Origin: Tretioscincus oriximinensis
Taxonomy: Eukaryota; Chordata; Lepidosauria; Squamata; Gymnophthalmidae
DNA length: 64,000 bases
Assembly: GCA_022410635.1 (NCBI GenBank)
Contig: JAJVDF010000258.1
Span: 81,416-145,415, forward strand
Direction of reading: 5' to 3'
Under the pieces are notes generated by a model. It was not told the origin of the DNA. It worked only from the letters and a program-made list of their open reading frames with translations, and made no database searches. Position numbers and translations under genes: made by a program. Shown here one piece after another: positions 1 through 13,282 of the stretch (the first letter of the stretch is position 1; the number at the start of each line of letters is the position of its first letter).

Positions 1-309
1 CAGCTCAGCTCAGCTCTCCGTCTTAGTCTGGTCAGCAGTGAAGACTGCCCCAGCAAGTCCCTCTATTTATACATCTTGCTGGCCAATCCCAGCTGACCAG
101 GTGCATAGCTTACAATTCATTGGTTGTTTATACAATGCTATTCCAAAACCTGAAGCTCACCTCAAAACCTTACATCAACATATATTTACCTCAGAATTAT
201 TTACATATATATTACCACAACTTTATACATTTCTTATATGACTTTATATACATATTATGTCATGTACTCATGACAGTGTTACAGCACATCACTGAAATAC
301 ACCCCCAGT
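1..309 (-). mobile_element. possible LTR fragment, cut by the window edge
   Basis: Read on the minus strand, a TATA-box-like TATAAATAG lies near position 65-72. It is followed by about 60 bases resembling the start of a transcript, and the sequence runs off the window. The far end (near 309) reads TGGGGGTGT on the minus strand, which could be the TG start of an LTR. No partner LTR, primer-binding site or coding region is visible, so this could be unrelated sequence with a chance TATA motif. Confidence 0.3.
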
Positions 310-3134
310 AGCCCCAAATTAGTATTCCAGTTTGAGGCCTTGTTTACACAGGCTCAGTAGTGTGTTTTAGCGTGCTTACTATTTCCCAGCATGAGGATCC
401 CCTTGGCACCATCAATGTGTACATTTGCAGGGAAAGAGGATATAATCCACGTATACAGTGAATTCACCTCTTCCATACATGCTAAAATCCACCCACCCAC
501 GTAAGTGCTTCAACCCACGTAAGTTCAAACAGAGCCTGAGGTAATCTGGCCAAACTCTTCCCCATGCTAATCCAGCAATAGTAGAACTAAATGTGGAAAG
601 GGTCAGAGGTACTTCTTGTTTTTCTTGTTACATGTACATATTTTCAAAACCCAGAATGCATTGCTCTTCCTAGACTCACAAAAGTTCTGTACCTTCCTCT
701 GGAAAACTCCTGTTTGCTCTCCCTGACTGTGAGCGCTCTTCTGAAATGAAGTGTCAGCTGACCAAAGTTGTAGTTCAGCGACTTCTTGAAAGTCACACAT
801 TAGCCAGTCTTATTGAATATGATCAACAGTCTTACAGAATGTCTTCTAGCATTCTGCAAATGCCCATGGGCAACCCAGCTGTTGGAAATGACCTTAAAAG
901 AGAGGCTGTAACGGGTTGACTGGACTGAACATTTGACATCAAGGAAAAGTAGGAAAGGGCAACAGGACAGTTCCAAACAATAAGTATTAGGGGGATTGAG
1001 GGAATGATGAAGGAAGCATTTTGTTAAGGAAAAAAGCAGCACAGTGATCCACTTTATGTATTTAATGAGCCATATCAATTGAAGAATTAGGAACAGTCAG
1101 AGCTACCTATTCTGCAGTGAAAAGCATGCAGTGAAAGAGGAGAAATCTGCAACATGCTTTCAAAGCAACAACTGCCCTCTTGCAAGTGTACAATAGAATG
1201 CTCAGCGTGCAGAAAGAAAAGAATGTCTGCAACCATGTTTAACAAAGCTTCCTTTTCATGAGCAACATGGAGCTTTCAGGGAGACGGAAAGGAAGAGGCG
1301 GGATACAATTCAACTTGGATCTCAGTGTTCGGTATAAGGCAATTAGAGGCTGTCTAAGGAGGGCTATTGGTATCTCTTTGAGGTTGGAGCAGATTTGCAA
1401 CATGAGCTTGTCTGAGGAATAAGGTGAGGGTGGGAGAATCTAGGGCTTTTTTTCTACTTTAACTTGGGGCTCCATTAAGCAAATAATCAAAACAGAGCAC
1501 TTACATCGTGGATCACTTTCTACATCCTCAAGGAACCTGCCCTGTTCCTTAACTGTTCCAAGTTTGCAGTGGAACATTATATTTCCAGTTTTCTGGCCCA
1601 AACAAGTTCAAGTGGCATTCCTCATTTAAGCATAGTGAGATGCAGCAATCTGGACCTGTCTGTTCTGGACACCTGCCACTCAATGTTTGAACAAGGGCTG
1701 CATCCAGACAGGATCAGAAATCTACTTCACAGTCAAATTTGTGTTATGTTTGCCTTACCAGGTTGTTATTTAAACTAAGATATTTTCTGTTTTAGAGCCG
1801 ATTAACCGAATTGGTTATTTACGGGAAAATTAAACTGTTGAACTGCTATACAGGTTTGTTGCAAAAAAACTGTGACTTCTGCATCTGTTTGGCCATCCCA
1901 TTGCTTGTCAAAATAATATTTGGAGGTCAAGGTTTTGGTGCCTTCACAGAGTTATCACAGTCACCATTGAAAATGATCGCTCCACTCTAAGAAGTGGGGA
2001 TAAGGAAGAGTTATTGTCAGCAGTGGTTGTCTTCTGTATTTGCCTATATTGGAGCCACTCTTTTTAAGATAGCATGGATCTTTGCTCTGGATTGAGTTGG
2101 TCTTTATTTCGCATCCAGGCAGCGTGAGACTTGTGACTTTCATAAACGTGAGTCAAACAATTAACAAACAGGCAGATATTTGGTCCAGAATAGTTTGGTC
2201 TTTTTGAACAAAGGTGGGAAAAAATGATAACTTTGGATAATGTTTTTGTGCTATGTTTGTCTCCCACCGTGAACAAACATTAAGGCAGACATTTTTTGTG
2301 CTATAACATTATCTATCTCAGACTTTAGGAAATGAAAGGTACAGGAGTTGGCTTGCAGCCTTTGTCTACAGCCTTTGGTTCTTTGGCTCCTATTTCTATT
2401 TTCTGGCCAGTATTTTCCTTGCCTTCTTCACACAATTTCCTTCTAGAGCTACACATGCAGCACAGATTCCTTTACTCCTCTGCCAACCCTTGAATACTCT
2501 GGGCTTCCTTTCTATTGAAAAATAATGAAACAACATATTCTAAAGCAGTTACTAGGAAGACTGCAGACAGAATTATTTGCAGCTCTCTTCCTAAGGAGGA
2601 ATAAAAAGACATTACATTGTAGGATATATTTTCCTATTGAGAAGAAGAGGAAAAAATCCAGAATTGCAAGCACGCTAGAGATATAGAGCAAAGGTACCGC
2701 TGAGTTGGGCTTATCTGGAGTATGCTTGGATTAATCTATTCATAGGTCCACTAATAATAATATGGAAACATTTTGCGGTTCCATTATTCTTGTGTATATT
2801 TAACTTTTTGATTTATTTTAATACCTACTAGTAGGTAGCCTAAAATTTAAGCATTAACTATTCCTGGCCTTGCTTACTTTCTGAGAAGATAAAAGGACCT
2901 TTTATGCACAGACTTACTAGGTAGGTTTAAGAAGTCCACTAGTACATATTATCTGCATGAGGTTAATGCTAATACAAATCAAATCTGTATTAGAAGCATA
3001 CTGGTAGACCAGATAAATTGAGTTTATATGTGTATTAGCATGTATACAAGTAAACTGGATATGTGTAGTTGTGAACTTGACTGGAAGAGCTTGTTGAAAC
3101 AATGTGATTAATCTACCTAAAACTTCATATCCTT
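310..3134. other. unassigned, no gene seen
   Basis: About 2.8 kb of AT-rich sequence. Short open frames occur on both strands (for example 800-1078 minus and 1569-1778 plus). None shows a recognisable domain or repeat match within the window. No structured repeat was recognised by eye; old decayed repeats cannot be excluded. Confidence 0.5.
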
Positions 3135-3482
3135 TCTGCTCTGAAGAAGAAGAAGAAAAAAGAGGGAAGAGGGAAGAAGGAAAGAACTGAGTTCTTATAC
3201 CCCACTTTTCTCACCTTTCAAAGGGACTCAAAGCAACTTACAAGAGTATTTTTTTTACCCGAAGGCTTACATTCTATCTTCCCCACCAGGATGTGGTGGT
3301 TCCCATGTATCTACTTGCAGTTAGTTGCAATTTCTTGCAATTCTTGCTTTTGAATAGCTGGGTTGGCTAGACCTACAGGTTAGTGGAAGGTGCTCACCCC
3401 TGCCCATGTCACAGGGCTTCGAAACCCGCTATCCCAGATGAGAGACCATTTCCTAAGCGACTGAGCCATTCGTGCCTGCTTC
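3135..3482 (-). repeat. tRNA-derived SINE with (CTT)n tail, copy 1
   Basis: Minus-strand copy of a family seen five times here. Its tail is the GAA-rich run at 3142-3185. The body reads leftwards from a tRNA-like head near 3480, where GGTTTCGAAGCCC-like sequence at about 3417-3429 resembles a pol III B box. A shared core describes a CCACCA-rich middle and a GGGGTATAAGAAC-like 3' segment just before the tail. The five copies (3.1, 24.7, 32.9, 49.1, 50.3 kb) align along most of their length. Confidence 0.8.
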
Positions 3483-5399
3483 AATGATAACCAGCAAGCA
3501 ATAGGACCAGCAGACATCATCAGTTTTGAATGTATTGTTCAGTCAACAAGGAAGTGAACAAATGGCAGTGCAAAAGTTCCTTGTGGTATGTTAGAAATAT
3601 CATATCTGCATGTAAACACACATTGAGTTACTTCTAAAGCAGTTTATTCCTGAAGATTTATGTTGATACAGCAAATCCAGATTGAGCTAATATGTATTTA
3701 TTAAAACAGTTCAAGTCAAGAACATGAGTAAATGACCAACATTAGCAAGAGGCAATCTAAGCACTGAGGCATGAACTTTATACATTGCACCTCAGATATG
3801 CAGTAATATAAATGCTTGGATTTCAAAGAAGTAGTGGTTTTAGTCTGGATTCAGAATATCTATCAGGGGTGGGTATTGAAGCACCTTAGAGACAAACAAA
3901 GAAAAGGTAGATCAAATGAGACTTCATAGCCAAGTCTGTGGCTTCAGATGCTGTGGATTTTTTTAAAAAATAGGCATCTTATTTTAGCAAGTAAACTGGA
4001 ATGAAGAAAAGGTTGAAAAATAGCTTAACATCAAAGAGCCTTTTGATTAAAAAGGTCCTGAGGGGCTTTTGAGGTTTTCCAAACTGATAAATCAGTACTG
4101 TCTCCTGAATCTTTTTTGTGATTTTCACTAACAAGTGAAGGGTGTATACAATAAACCACTCTTCACTTAGGTTCTTAGTTTTCCTAACCTTCCTTGCTCT
4201 CAAATCCTTAAAGTATTGCTACTGTTATCCTTTTCCCTCTTGACACAGCTCTTCAAATTATTTTCAGCACCAGTGCCTGACTTTTGGACTCTGTGGGTAG
4301 CAGATTAATCCTTTATAGACAGCTGAGGTACTCCATATGTGGCGGGTTTGNCAGGAATTAATTTGGCCATCAGTATGGAAGAATGATAGGGGTTCCAAAG
4401 GATAAATGAGTGTATTAAAATAACAGCTAAAATGTCATTGATGTTATCCTTAGATAGCACTAAAGCTGTTTATTAATTTTAATTGCATGCAGAATGGTCA
4501 TAACAAATAAGGCAACTGACCTGAGAAGTAAACACGATGCTTTTGATCCTGTTGTAAAAAATTGGGGGGGGGGAGGGGGGAATCAACACAGTGGTTTCTA
4601 AGTGCTACTAGCCCCTTTGATGGACAGTGGTTTCTGGTGGAGTTACATGAAGTACGTTCATTTCTCAAAAACTGAAACAGAAAGGTGAAAGTACCAGTGA
4701 AGCCTCCAAACACCAGCATTTCTTTCTCAGCATATACTATTGAAAAAGCTAATGTTCCTATGTTCAAAAAAGATTCACAGAAATCTAATTCTCATTTTAT
4801 TTTTAGTACAATCAACAATGAGTTCATTTTGTACTTACCAGGAAGTCCAGTTCCAGTAAATCTGTAACTATCAATATGTCCCAAGTCTGACATGGATCAC
4901 CTTGAGCTACACTAATGCCATCTGGGCAGTGTTGTCTAATTCATCCAAGCCCCTGCACTCACTCATGCACAAGCTCCGATGGCCAGGAAAAATGTTTCTA
5001 GTTTTAGAGTCCTGGTGATACATTTAGGTAACAGAAAATGGTCTGCTCCACTAGTAAGCCAGTAGACCACATCAAGATCCACTGGAAACCCATTTACCTT
5101 CCAGTGTAAAAGGAACATACTAGCCGTGGGTTCAGATTCCATTATCTCATGCTAACATGCAGAAAGGAGGCAGTTTAGTATATATGCTGTTACATATCAC
5201 TAGCAAACCCTTAGTGGTCTGGAACAGCCAAGTTTGTTGATTCCAACTACAGAAATATGAGAGCTGGATTAGTATAGCACTGTTTGCAAGACAGCACTGA
5301 TCCAGACTAGACCATGCTTCAAGACCAATTTGTACTGGTCTTGAAGCACAATCAGCAGTGTGCTATTAAAAAGCATCCTCTGATGATTCATAATACTCT
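3483..5399. other. unassigned, no gene seen
   Basis: AT-rich, no recognised gene. A G-rich run (mostly G, one A) occurs at 4564-4580 and one N at 4351. Short open frames at 3979-4203 and 4498-4767 (minus) have no recognisable content. Confidence 0.5.
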
Positions 5400-5640
5400 G
5401 CTAAATACTTTTCATTGTGTCCACTGGTGATATTGAACAAGGCCTCCCAAGTCTTGGCAGAGCATTCCAGTGGGAGGTGAGACCTCACAGATCAATATTA
5501 ACATGCTGATCTATGGTCCTTTGCTTCTGACTAAAGATAAGCCCAGAGAGAACTTCAGGCTGCATTACAGTAGTCTAGTTTGNAGATTACAAACGCAGCA
5601 GCATGAATCTTCATACTAAGAATATATCTTTAAATATTAA
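5400..5640 (-). mobile_element. possible decayed L2/L3-like LINE fragment
   Basis: The stretch around 5550-5610, with 'gctgcattacagtagtcta', resembles antisense sequence I associate with old vertebrate L2/L3-type LINEs. It is heavily degraded and there is no tail, so the call is weak. Confidence 0.3.
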
Positions 5641-7082
5641 ATACAGTTTCCAAATAAGAGTACTAATGTATTTCTACACAATAGTAATAAAAATAAATCA
5701 CATAAGTCTGGCAACCTCAAAGGCAGGGTGAACTGCCCTGGCACAACAGCACAGACCAGGAATATTGAATTGCATTTCACTCTGCTTCTGCAGTGGACTG
5801 GGTTAAAGGGTTATAATGGAATAAGAGACATTTGAACTCCTCTAGTGCCCATTACTGTCAAATAACATAGAGAAATGATTTACATTGGCTGGTGTGTGTA
5901 TATGTGTGATGTGTGTGCAGCATGGCAAAAAGGAACCAGTGAGGCTTGGCAATTCAACCTGTTTCCTTGTATTTCGTGCTTGTAGTGTAAGCAATTATCA
6001 GAATGATAGTCAGCAAAGGAGCTCTCTTAAGCCAAGCAATGAACTGCTTCTGTTTCGTTCTCTGGAGTTGGTGGAATATGTATCAAGGCAAGGTTTGCCC
6101 TTAAAAAAATAGGTACTTTTTNAAAAAATATGTTTTATTGAGTTTTTAAAACTTAGAACATTTTTTGGTTTGCCTTTTTTCACAAAACAGAATTTATAGG
6201 AAATTTATAGCACCTGTCTAAAAATTCAGACCCAACTCCGTCTAATGACCTTTCTGTATAAGCTTTGCTCAGTAGTAGGGTGTCTATGCTATATACTGAA
6301 GGTTCTAGATTCAGTCCTTTATGTAAGAAAAGATAGACAGGAGTCCTTCTATACTCGGGGTTAATAAGGAATAAAAGTCTACAAGTCTCCTTACAGGCCT
6401 CGTAGATCTGCTTGTGAGTTTAAACTTGTGAACCTTCACTGGAGTAGGGCTCTATTTCAACACATANGTTAATCCACCTTCAAGTATGGATGATGGTCTT
6501 GCGGGAGGGACGAAATAGTTAGGAGAACAGTGAAGTGCATCTAAATTCACTTCACTGTCGTCCCGCCTTCCCAGCCCCATTTTAGTTGCAGGACAGGGCA
6601 GGAAAATTACATTGGTGGCATAGCTTCGTTTTTTTAAAAAAACAAACAAACTGTTTTTGCATACTCTTTCACTTGTGTGAAACCAAGGTGGGCGGCAATT
6701 CTTAGAGGTCTTGGGTCCTAGTGAAGCCAAAAACACTCCCGAGGATTGGGCCCCACTGTGGCAAGGGAGACATTTCTATACTTAATTTAAAAAATCTTAA
6801 TGGTACATTTATGTTGTGTGTAGGTTGTTGTAAACATGATGTCTATCTAGAGGTTTCAGATGGAATAACAAAATACAGAATGCCTGCATAATCATCACCA
6901 GGGCTGTATTTAGGCAAAATATAGATATCAGTAGTACTAAGAAGATATTAATATTTATTGCTTTTATTATAATAAACCCAAAGTAGCTAAGGGAAGAGGG
7001 GGAGTAAAATAAATAAATAAAGTAAGTAAATAAGTAAGTAAATAAATTACAGCCTATGGGAAAAATACTGCCTAAATACAGC

Positions 7083-7116
<34 letters not shown>

Positions 7117-8274
7117 TAATAACTTGAATCTTGAAAACTCTAGTTATGATTGAAAGTTTTGGGCTTGTTTGTTCCAGTCTTCAGTGTTTCTAACTTCATG
7201 TGAAATATAATCTGATCTACAATCTATGCCAAGCTGTTAAAAGAGAAGAAGTATGAGTGCAGCACAGAATTGTTTTTAATGTGGTCTGGAAAGCTGCCTC
7301 ACATCACTTAAATCCATTTTGCATGCCATCCTGAAAACAGAGCCTTATATGTAGAGTTCATCAGCTGGCCTATTATGGGAAGCCAACTTGTTTTGAGGGA
7401 GGCATGGTTTGCAGCTTCTGCGCAGGTCCTGGAATTTGAAACATCTCGGGGCCTCAAAAGAGCCCTGGCATCAGTTACAATGTCAGCTTAGTGAAACTCA
7501 GAATCATGTTTCCACCCTTTGCAGAATTCAGTTCTGAATAGCAACTGATTTTGCACCAAAAACAGCAAATTAATTATGACTCTGACTGCCCCCCCCCCCA
7601 TTTTTTAAGAAAAATGTTGTAGCTTGCTGCTTGTAACCATCTCTCTGTAGCAGTTGCCCTATTGCTTGGTTTTGGATTACTACACTTCAAGGACACTTTG
7701 GTGTTTGCTTTGGATTTTGTCTTATGCTTACATGCTGTGGTATGAGGAAGAGGAGGAATGTAAGTAAAATCTGAAACACTTTATCTTTGTACTTAAAAGT
7801 GTTGATATAATTGTATAGATGGTTGTAAATGGGAAGTAATTTAACAGCATGTATTCTTGAAAGTCTTCTTCTTTCAAAATGCCAAGGTTTAGATGTCAAG
7901 ATCAGAAAGTTGAACTTATTTTCTTTTTAAAAACGTACACTATGTGAGAACATTAGAAGCACTTCTAAAACCCAGTGTTTACTAGGACTTCTTTGAAAAA
8001 GAAAGTGACTTTGAGAAAGCATAATTTATGTTATTATTTTTAATATTGAGATGATAGTTCAAAGGAATATCAGCTGCTTTGAATTTATGCCTCATGCCTT
8101 TTTGTTCTAATTGATGTGTGTGGAAGCTTCACACTCGTTATTTTGTAGTGATTCAGCTGAAGTGTCATAAAATCTTCCTCATGCCACAAAGAATGAATCT
8201 CATAATGTTCTAGGATTTTATTCTAATACAGTGTGCTACAACGTTCTTCTTTTTATCGGTACTTAATAAGTAAT
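5641..8274. other. unassigned, no gene seen
   Basis: No host gene recognised. A 10-bp perfect inverted repeat (6528-6537 with 6548-6557) sits in a locally GC-richer patch (6480-6740) that may belong to an unclassified repeat. A trinucleotide array lies at 7083-7116 and a C run at 7591-7600. The open frame 6452-6736 (minus) spans the inverted repeat and contains an N, and shows no recognised domain. Confidence 0.5.
7083..7116. repeat. (ATC)n microsatellite
   Basis: About eleven uninterrupted ATC units. An A/T-rich (AAAT/AAGT)-like stretch precedes it at about 7006-7047. Confidence 0.95.
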
Positions 8275-8312
8275 GAGTTAATGTGGTTAAGAGTGATGCT
8301 TCCACCTAAGGA
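8275..8312. repeat. dispersed repeat, partner at 9838-9875
   Basis: About 30 bases here ('gtggttaagagtgatgcttc' and following) are nearly identical to 9842-9871. The two copies lie 1.6 kb apart in direct orientation. The second copy sits inside a MITE-like block, so this may be a fragment of the same family. Confidence 0.7.
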
Positions 8313-8714
8313 AGGGCTGGTCCATGAGACCAAAGCAGACACATCTTCTAACATGGCAGATGCTTAACAACAGCTCTGTGTCTTTAAACTAGGCAAGCAA
8401 GCATGGTGGAAAACTTCATAAAGCCCCCCAAAATCTAGAAGGTATATTTTATGAGTTGAGCAGATTTACTTTGAAGTCGCTAATAAGATTTATTTTCTTA
8501 CAGTTAACTTTTGTATTTTAAGTCTTTTTCAACAAGCTGTAATCTACCATATGTATGAGAATCTTAATAGGGATGAAGAATTATTTGAACTGCATATTCT
8601 AGTCAAACTAGATGATCAGATGTGCCAAAAAGGATGGGGGAGGGGCGATAAAAGGTGAAGCAAAGTCATGAGCCTCCTATATTAACACCAATAAGTATAT
8701 GTGTAAGAACACAC

Positions 8715-8838
8715 AAATTTGAATATGTTTTTAAAATATTTTCTGTATTTTCTGTTATTGTTGTTGTGATCCATGTTGGGGTGTTCTGGTGATAGGCAGG
8801 ATAGAAATTCTTCAGTAAAACGAATAAAAATAAATATG
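8715..8838 (+). mobile_element. LINE 3' tail, probably L2-like
   Basis: A T-rich segment is followed by 'ggataggcaggatagaaatt'-like sequence and an A/T tail (AATAAAAATAAA). This is the usual layout of L2-type 3' ends in reptiles. It is short and decayed. Confidence 0.4.
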
Positions 8839-9025
8839 ATCACTTGAATTAAAAATAGAAGTACAGCTCACAGGGTAGGAAAAACTCTGAGCAGGCTGGC
8901 TCTGTACATATCCAGCCTGCTGTCCATGTGCTAATGACCAAAGCTCTCTTTCACCATGTTCCATTGGTTGGCTTCATTTTCCATACTTTCCAATTCCCTG
9001 CCTCTGGGTTGTTGTTTTTTTTACA

Positions 9026-9234
9026 GGCCCTTGTAACACCTAAGTTTAAATTCAGCTTCAGTCCACTTTTAGAGTGAGAGAACACAAAGCAAAACATCCT
9101 CTAACACAGAAAACATATGGCCCCAGTCACATAGTGTTTTTAAAAAATCAAGGAGAGGGGGGGAGGTACAGTTGTTCAAAAGTGAAGATGGTTTGTACTG
9201 AAGCTGGATTAAAATTTGAGTATGACCAGGCTTT
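9026..9234. mobile_element. MITE-like inverted-repeat element
   Basis: The left part (9026-9066) and right part (9180-9234) are imperfect inverted repeats of about 36 bp. Both share a core resembling 'aatccagcttcagt'. A similar core recurs at 9712-9755, which supports a family. No target-site duplication was established. The open frames over this block are by-products of the element. Confidence 0.5.
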
Positions 9235-9293
9235 TGGACTTCACCTGACAACAGTTCATTCTCTAGGACTAGCAGGGAACCAAGGCCTTGCTT

Positions 9294-9365
9294 GATACTA
9301 GGACATTGATACATGGGACGTTGTTTGATACTAGGATAAGATGTAGGATACAATGTAGGGGTTGC
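9294..9365. repeat. imperfect short tandem duplication
   Basis: The unit 'ttgatactagga' occurs at about 9290 and again at about 9328, followed by related 'gatgtaggatacaatgtagg' repeats. Confidence 0.6.
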
Positions 9366-9704
9366 CCCTATGCATGCTGGGGTGGAATAAGGGAGTGTCA
9401 TTCTTCTTACCATGCACAATGCACACAGTAGATTTCAACAGTGTGGTCTAGTACCAGGTCAGGGGTAGGATCCAGGACCATGACGGTGGCATTCTTTTGT
9501 AAGTTGGAACATAAAGAAGGACCCTCTTCAGTGATGTTCCAGGCACTCCTAGTCTGGCACAGACTGTATAGCATGCAGTATTACTTAACCCACACTAGGG
9601 CTAGATAGCTTAGGTTAGCATGGAGTGAGATTACCCAAACCATGCAGAAATAGACAACTTTCCTACCTAGCAGCTTCTGAATATAGAAAAAGACGCGTTC
9701 CAAG

Positions 9705-9972
9705 GAAATTAAGGCCACAGTCACATCTAAGTTTCAATCCAGCTTCAATCCACATTCAGAACCGCATTGTAAATAGTAATTTTCTTTCCATGTTAATTAA
9801 ACCAAAGATAGGTTCTCTGAGTTATAGAACGCTGAAAGAGTTAAAGTGGTTAAGAGTGATGCTTCCACCTAAAGATGGAGGTGCTGATTTCATATTTAGG
9901 CTCAGTACACCTTGCCACTTTGCTGATGTGTTCCCTCACACTGAAAGTGGGCTGAATATGGATTAAAGCATA
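9705..9972. mobile_element. second MITE-like block of the 9.0-kb family
   Basis: The left end (9712-9755, 'aagtttcaatccagcttcaa') matches the arm of the element at 9026. The right end (9941-9965) is an imperfect reverse complement of that arm. The block includes the 30-bp segment also found at 8280. No target-site duplication was found. Confidence 0.4.
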
Positions 9973-12559
9973 GATCTGTTAACTTAATTGTAAAATGCTA
10001 GGCAAAGAGAGGAGAGTGAAATGTGATCTGGTTTTCGTTTCATATGTCTGAATTGTACTATAATGTATATTGCATGGGAATGCTGTTCAGTCCACAAACT
10101 CGTATCAGTACGTTAGCATGTCCCATCATCAAGGCGTATACACTATTAACCATATTGCTGTGTTTTAGAAAATAGTAGTGTTATATGATACTCAGATAGT
10201 GTTTACCTCAGAATATAGGGGATAGAATGCATTTGAAAGCCAGATATTGTGAGACTGTGAGCAAGCNAGACTACGTGTGTCTTGCTGGTAGACTTCTTGC
10301 AAAATAGTAAGGAGGCCTGCCTAAAGTGAGCCCTGCACATCTATCAGAATGCAGGTAATGCCACCTCTACCAACAAAATGTGGATTCCAGATAAAATGAA
10401 CTATTTATTTATGTCCTGCTAGGTCCCACATACCTAGCATCTGTACAGATCTTCTCCCAAGCAAGCATCTCCAATTGGATGGAGGAAATTCTTCTTTAAA
10501 CAGCCTGTTTCTGAAAGGAGTTTTTTAAAATAAGAGTGCATCCACGTCCATGTGTGGATTGTGCTGTGCAACTGCCATTTTTTCCCTGGCTGGGCCCTGG
10601 TCATTGTGCTGGCCCTAGTGGCATACACTGGCAACCAGGGGGCATTTGTGGGCGTTACCTGGGCTTTCAGGGATGGTGGTCAGGCCTTGGTGGGTACCAT
10701 GGCTTGTGCTCAGCCACTAGGTGTTCAGCTGCTCTCCACAGCTGAACGTCAGACCTTTTTTTCCCTAGTTGGGCCTCAGCTCACCTATCTGCAACCGAGG
10801 GAGGAACATGTGGTGAATGTGCATCTCACTAGATGTGCATGAGTGGCACCATTTGCTCATGCACACTAATGTTTTTCAAAAACCACAAATGTGCACTACT
10901 TTAATCTAAAATGGACACATGGGAGGACCTTCATTTTCCAGGTAGATGTGTAATACATTCTGTAGTTTTTTTTACATTAACAGTTCTTTCTTTCTTAAGG
11001 TACAGGTAGAAATTGGTGATAGAGAAAAACAGAATTTATTATCATTAGATTTAGTTCTAAAAAAAGAAAAAAAATCTCCCTTCTTCATTTTTCCCCTCTA
11101 CACAGACCCTCAATATGGTGTTATATTGTCCATTCAAAATGGGTACATCTGTTTGTTGCATATAAAAAAGACCAAAGATAGATTCAATTTTTTTTTTTAC
11201 CAAGACCCCTTGAACGATTGCTGTTTCCCATTTCACTAAACGAAAAATCTAAGTATATTTGGAATTTGACATTTCTACATTTGTTTTAAATCCTGAGAGT
11301 TTTATTGATTGTACTGTGTGGAACTTCACTTGCTGCTATTTCAGAGGCACCGGCTAAGCAATTTGAAGGCAAGCCAAAGCAGAACAAGAAGGAATAATGA
11401 TGACCTTGGTTTATTTTTTGCTCTGTACACTCAGGATTTGATTGGATTCTGAACAAGGCAACAGTTTTTTCTCTCCCACAAAGCATTGCCCATACTCCTT
11501 CGAGGTTTCACATTTTTGTTATCAAAGCAGCTGGTTCACACTAGAGCATTTTCTTATGAAGGTCAAGGCTGCAGTGTGGGAAAAAAAGTTTGTTTTTTTA
11601 CTGAACCCAATAGGGTATAAGCTTTTCATGAGAACTGAGTACAGACCTATTAGCCTTTTGACCTGCTAGCATCCTACAGATGATGAATAAAGAACCTTCA
11701 ACTAAACTGTGAGGTGTTTTTGTTGCTGGGTTTTTTTACCTCTTTTATGGGATGATATTTTTGCTAATACATTTTTAAAGGTTTTAAAATAACAATACCT
11801 TCAGGAGATCTCTGACACTATATGAAAAATTAACCATAGGAAACCTGGATAGGAAGGAGAAAAACATATATTTTATTATTATTCATGATTATCTTCATAG
11901 TTTGGCTGCTGGTTTACTTTTCTGAATAACTTTATTTTAAAGAATTGATATAAAACTCTTTTTAAAAAAATAGTAATCTGCCTGTGTGGTATAGTAATAT
12001 TATCCTAAAGGACTTCCAAGGAGACATCTACTTGATTGCAAAAACAGTATCTCAGAGGCAGAAGGAACGGAAAGTGTGGAAGAGCTGGGAAGAAGTTGGT
12101 AAATCAACTAGTAGTTCCCTGACTTCAAAGACCTCACATTCTGTGAAATGAACATCCAGTAGCTGCAACCTTTCTCTTTATGTGGTTTTTACAGTGAACT
12201 AGGAAATCCCCAAAGCTGGTCATTTTTGTCTGACATATCAGCATGTGAGGAAATAGCCCTACTAATTTACTTCTTCTATCACTCTACAAGCTGAAGATGG
12301 GATTTACCAACGGGAACATTCCACATAACCAAGGCAATTGGTGTCTGATTGTGTTGGATCCTGCCTGCTAACTAGGCTCTGTGAGGGTCTGTGTTTGGGT
12401 TTGTGTGTGAGAGAGAGGGGGAGAGAGGGGGGGAGGGAGGGAGCAGCATTATGTCCTAATAATCAGCTAGAATTCAATCATTTCAAATCATTTAATTTAT
12501 TTTTTAGATAAGTAAACAGAACTGAAAGTTGGGATATCTGGGCAAAAATAATAAAAACA
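9973..12559. other. unassigned, no gene seen
   Basis: Mostly AT-rich. A GC-richer patch at 10536-10860 holds overlapping open frames (10552-10842, 96 codons). Their translations look low in information and match no family I know, so the patch may be an unclassified repeat. A G/A-rich purine run lies at 12406-12442. Confidence 0.5.
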
Positions 12560-13282
12560 GTACGTATAGAATGGGAGGAATATGTCTGAGCAGCAGCATA
12601 GGTGAGAAGGACCTGGGTATATTGGTAGATCACAGACTAAACTGAGTCAACAGTGTGAAGCAGCTGCAAAAAAGGCAAACACAATCCTGGGATGTATCAA
12701 GAGGGGCATAGAATCTCGCTCACGTGAAGTAATTATTCCTCTCTACAGTACTTTGGTACGATCACACTTGGAATACTGTGTACAGTTCTGGGAGCCCCAA
12801 TTTAAAAAGGACATTGATAAACTAGAGCAAGTTCAAAAGAGAGTTNCAAGGATGGTGAGCGGTCTGAAAACCATGTCCTATGAGGAACTGTTAAAGGATT
12901 TATGGATGTTTAGTCTGCAAAAGAGAATATTGAGAGGAGACCTGATAGCTGTCTACAAATATCTGAAGGGCTGTCACAGAGCAGAGGGACCAGCATTGTT
13001 CTCATTAGCACAGGTAAGGACTAGAAACAATGGAATGAAACTGCAAGAGAGTAGATTTAGATTAGATGTCAGAAAAACTTTCTAACAGTAAGGGTGATAA
13101 ACCAGTGAAACAGTTCGCCATAGGAGGTGGTGAGTTTGCCTTCACTGGAAGACTTCAAACAGAGGCTGGACAGTCATCTTTCTGGGATGGTTTAATGAAT
13201 CCTGCATTGAGCAGGAGGTTGGACCCGATGACCCTGGAGGTGCCTTCCAACTCTATAATTCTATGATTCTATAATTCTATGA
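12560..13282 (+). mobile_element. CR1 LINE, 5'-truncated 3' end
   Basis: This is the C-terminal part of a CR1 ORF2 followed by its 3' UTR. The frame 12753-13085 carries the CR1 signature 'VRSHLEYCVQFW', then 'LEQVQKR', 'FSLQKRILRGDLIAVYKYL'. Upstream, 'SSIGEKDLGI'-like sequence is out of frame, and one N lies at 12845. The element ends in the CR1-type repeat of 'attctatg' at 13256-13282. It is a dead fragment with stops and frameshifts. Confidence 0.92.

Noticed and set aside
6452..6736. 94-codon minus frame
   Set aside because: Contains an N and a hairpin-rich patch; no domain recognised.
7083..7116. CRISPR-like array
   Set aside because: It is a plain ATC microsatellite, and the window is eukaryotic.
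10552..10842. 96-codon frame in a GC-richer patch, possible exon
   Set aside because: No recognisable domain, no clear splice sites, and it ends in repeated 'catgcac' sequence; more likely an unclassified repeat.
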